64,000 nucleotides of DNA from the NCBI RefSeq assembly GCF_038148855.1, contig NZ_JBBVGR010000005.1, positions 186,001 through 250,000 on the forward strand. The letters are read 5' to 3'. Positions 63,579 to 64,000 of the stretch are shown here, piece by piece; the stretch's first letter is position 1, and each line of letters begins with the position of its first letter. The notes under the pieces were generated by a model. The model saw only the letters and a list, made by a program, of their open reading frames with translations, had not been told where the DNA came from and made no database searches. The stretch comes from Phycobacter sedimenti (GTDB taxonomy: Bacteria; Pseudomonadota; Alphaproteobacteria; Rhodobacterales; Rhodobacteraceae). The position numbers were made by a program, and so were the translations under genes.

Positions 63579-63619
63579 TTACCTATACACTATATAGGAA
63601 ATACAGGAATTACCTATAC
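63579..63619. promoter_or_regulatory. Candidate LysR binding sites
   Basis: TTACCTATAC occurs twice, at 63579-63588 and 63610-63619, a 31-bp step (about three helical turns). The first is part of the inverted repeat CCTATA-CACTA-TATAGG (63582-63598). The region lies between the divergent LysR gene and the gene at 63679, fitting a regulator site and an activation site. Confidence 0.5.
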
Positions 63620-63678
63620 CAATGCAGCGTGCGAAACAAGGATCACTGGATTCACCGCAATTGTTCAAGGAGCCATTC

Positions 63679-64000
63679 ATGGAAACCGCTGCGTCTGTCA
63701 CCCACGCCCCTCTGATCGAACAGGTCTTGCGTCTGTTCGAAGCAGGGGACCCCTCGATCTTTAACCTCTTGGCCGAGGATATCGACTTTCGCATCGATCA
63801 CTACAATGACGATGCGGATACCACCTGGCAGCAGGCTCAGGGCATAGGCCAGTTCGCTGCGGTCCTCCAACGGCTGGGCGAAGAGATCTTCCCTAAGGGC
63901 ACGCGCATTCAGGATCTCACCACGAAAACGCTATGCGATGGGTGGGCCATGACACGGATGCAGCAGGAGTTCTTCTATCCAAGACAGAACGGAATGGTGA
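63679..64000 (+). CDS. NTF2/SnoaL-like protein, 3' end outside the window
   Basis: An ATG with AAGGAG upstream opens a frame that stays open to the last base (107 codons visible). It reads as an alpha-beta protein: a helix LIEQVLRLFEAGDPSIF, then LAEDIDFRIDHYNDDADTTW, then FAAVLQRLGEEIFPKGTRI. This pattern fits the NTF2-like/SnoaL fold. It is divergent from the LysR gene. Its full length and function cannot be seen. Confidence 0.75.
   Translation, partial: METAASVTHAPLIEQVLRLFEAGDPSIFNLLAEDIDFRIDHYNDDADTTWQQAQGIGQFAAVLQRLGEEIFPKGTRIQDLTTKTLCDGWAMTRMQQEFFYPRQNGMV

Overview
The window reads as a chromosomal core segment of an alphaproteobacterium of the Rhodobacteraceae (Roseobacter group). 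The evidence is the GC-rich coding sequence, dense tandem genes with 4-bp ATGA overlaps, and several family-typical neighbourhoods and proteins: mce next to DUF1467, DUF1150 next to hsp20, lrp divergent from trxB, lgt-midA-pgeF, tandem DUF6455 proteins, and VPLPA-CTERM proteins. No rRNA, tRNA, CRISPR array, insertion sequence, integrase or prophage was seen. Most of the window is housekeeping, with small accessory patches between conserved blocks.

Layout. 1-8.8 kb: kdsA and a phosphohexomutase (surface sugar precursors), an AsmA-like protein, rimO, two tandem cysteine-rich DUF6455 genes behind an FNR-like box, a short YigZ-like protein, an M48 lipoprotein protease and small conserved proteins. 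8.8-18.7 kb: a SnoaL-like protein, nitroreductase plus CysZ/EI24 membrane protein, DUF1467, methylmalonyl-CoA epimerase, an orphan response regulator, aspS and divergent carB. aspS carries an AT-rich in-frame insertion of about 84 codons. 18.7-28.3 kb: a PRMT-like methyltransferase, a delta-class carbonic anhydrase, a 24-residue lipoprotein, a MarR-adaptor-RND efflux operon, a FabH-like synthase and an HTH protein. 28.7-35.4 kb: thymidine kinase, a 2-hydroxyacid dehydrogenase-csaA-proC run, ybjN, ubiK, and the coupled lgt-midA-pgeF operon.

35.5-45.4 kb: a 47-residue protein, a Hint-domain protein, lrp/trxB around a 24-bp palindrome, an ATP sulfurylase/APS kinase with an in-frame N-terminal HTH domain, two GT10 glycosyltransferases facing each other, PhzF, DUF1150, Hsp20 with a predicted RpoH promoter, and YdcH. 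45.6-53.0 kb: purEK, a PhnM-like hydrolase overlapping a secreted lipase gene, an EamA transporter, a secreted cysteine-rich protein, and groESL with a CIRCE operator. 53.4-64 kb: two tandem VPLPA-CTERM secreted proteins, an acyltransferase, DUF2161, a DHH pyrophosphatase, a Gly/His-rich secreted protein, a HAD hydrolase, MaoC, the coupled ribF-YcgN-threonine aldolase set, and a LysR regulator divergent from a gene that runs off the end.

How the genes work together. Envelope and surface functions recur (kdsA, phosphohexomutase, lgt, lipoproteins, GT10 enzymes, VPLPA-CTERM substrates, RND efflux), and Sat/APS kinase could supply PAPS for sulfated surface polymers. Heat shock and proteostasis genes (hsp20, groESL) carry recognisable promoters and operators. 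The observations that look least ordinary are the insertion inside AspRS, the HTH-ATP sulfurylase fusion frame, the bacterial delta-class carbonic anhydrase, the PRMT-like enzyme, and the very small proteins at 21618 and 35588. All assignments come from reading motifs and gene order; no database search was run.
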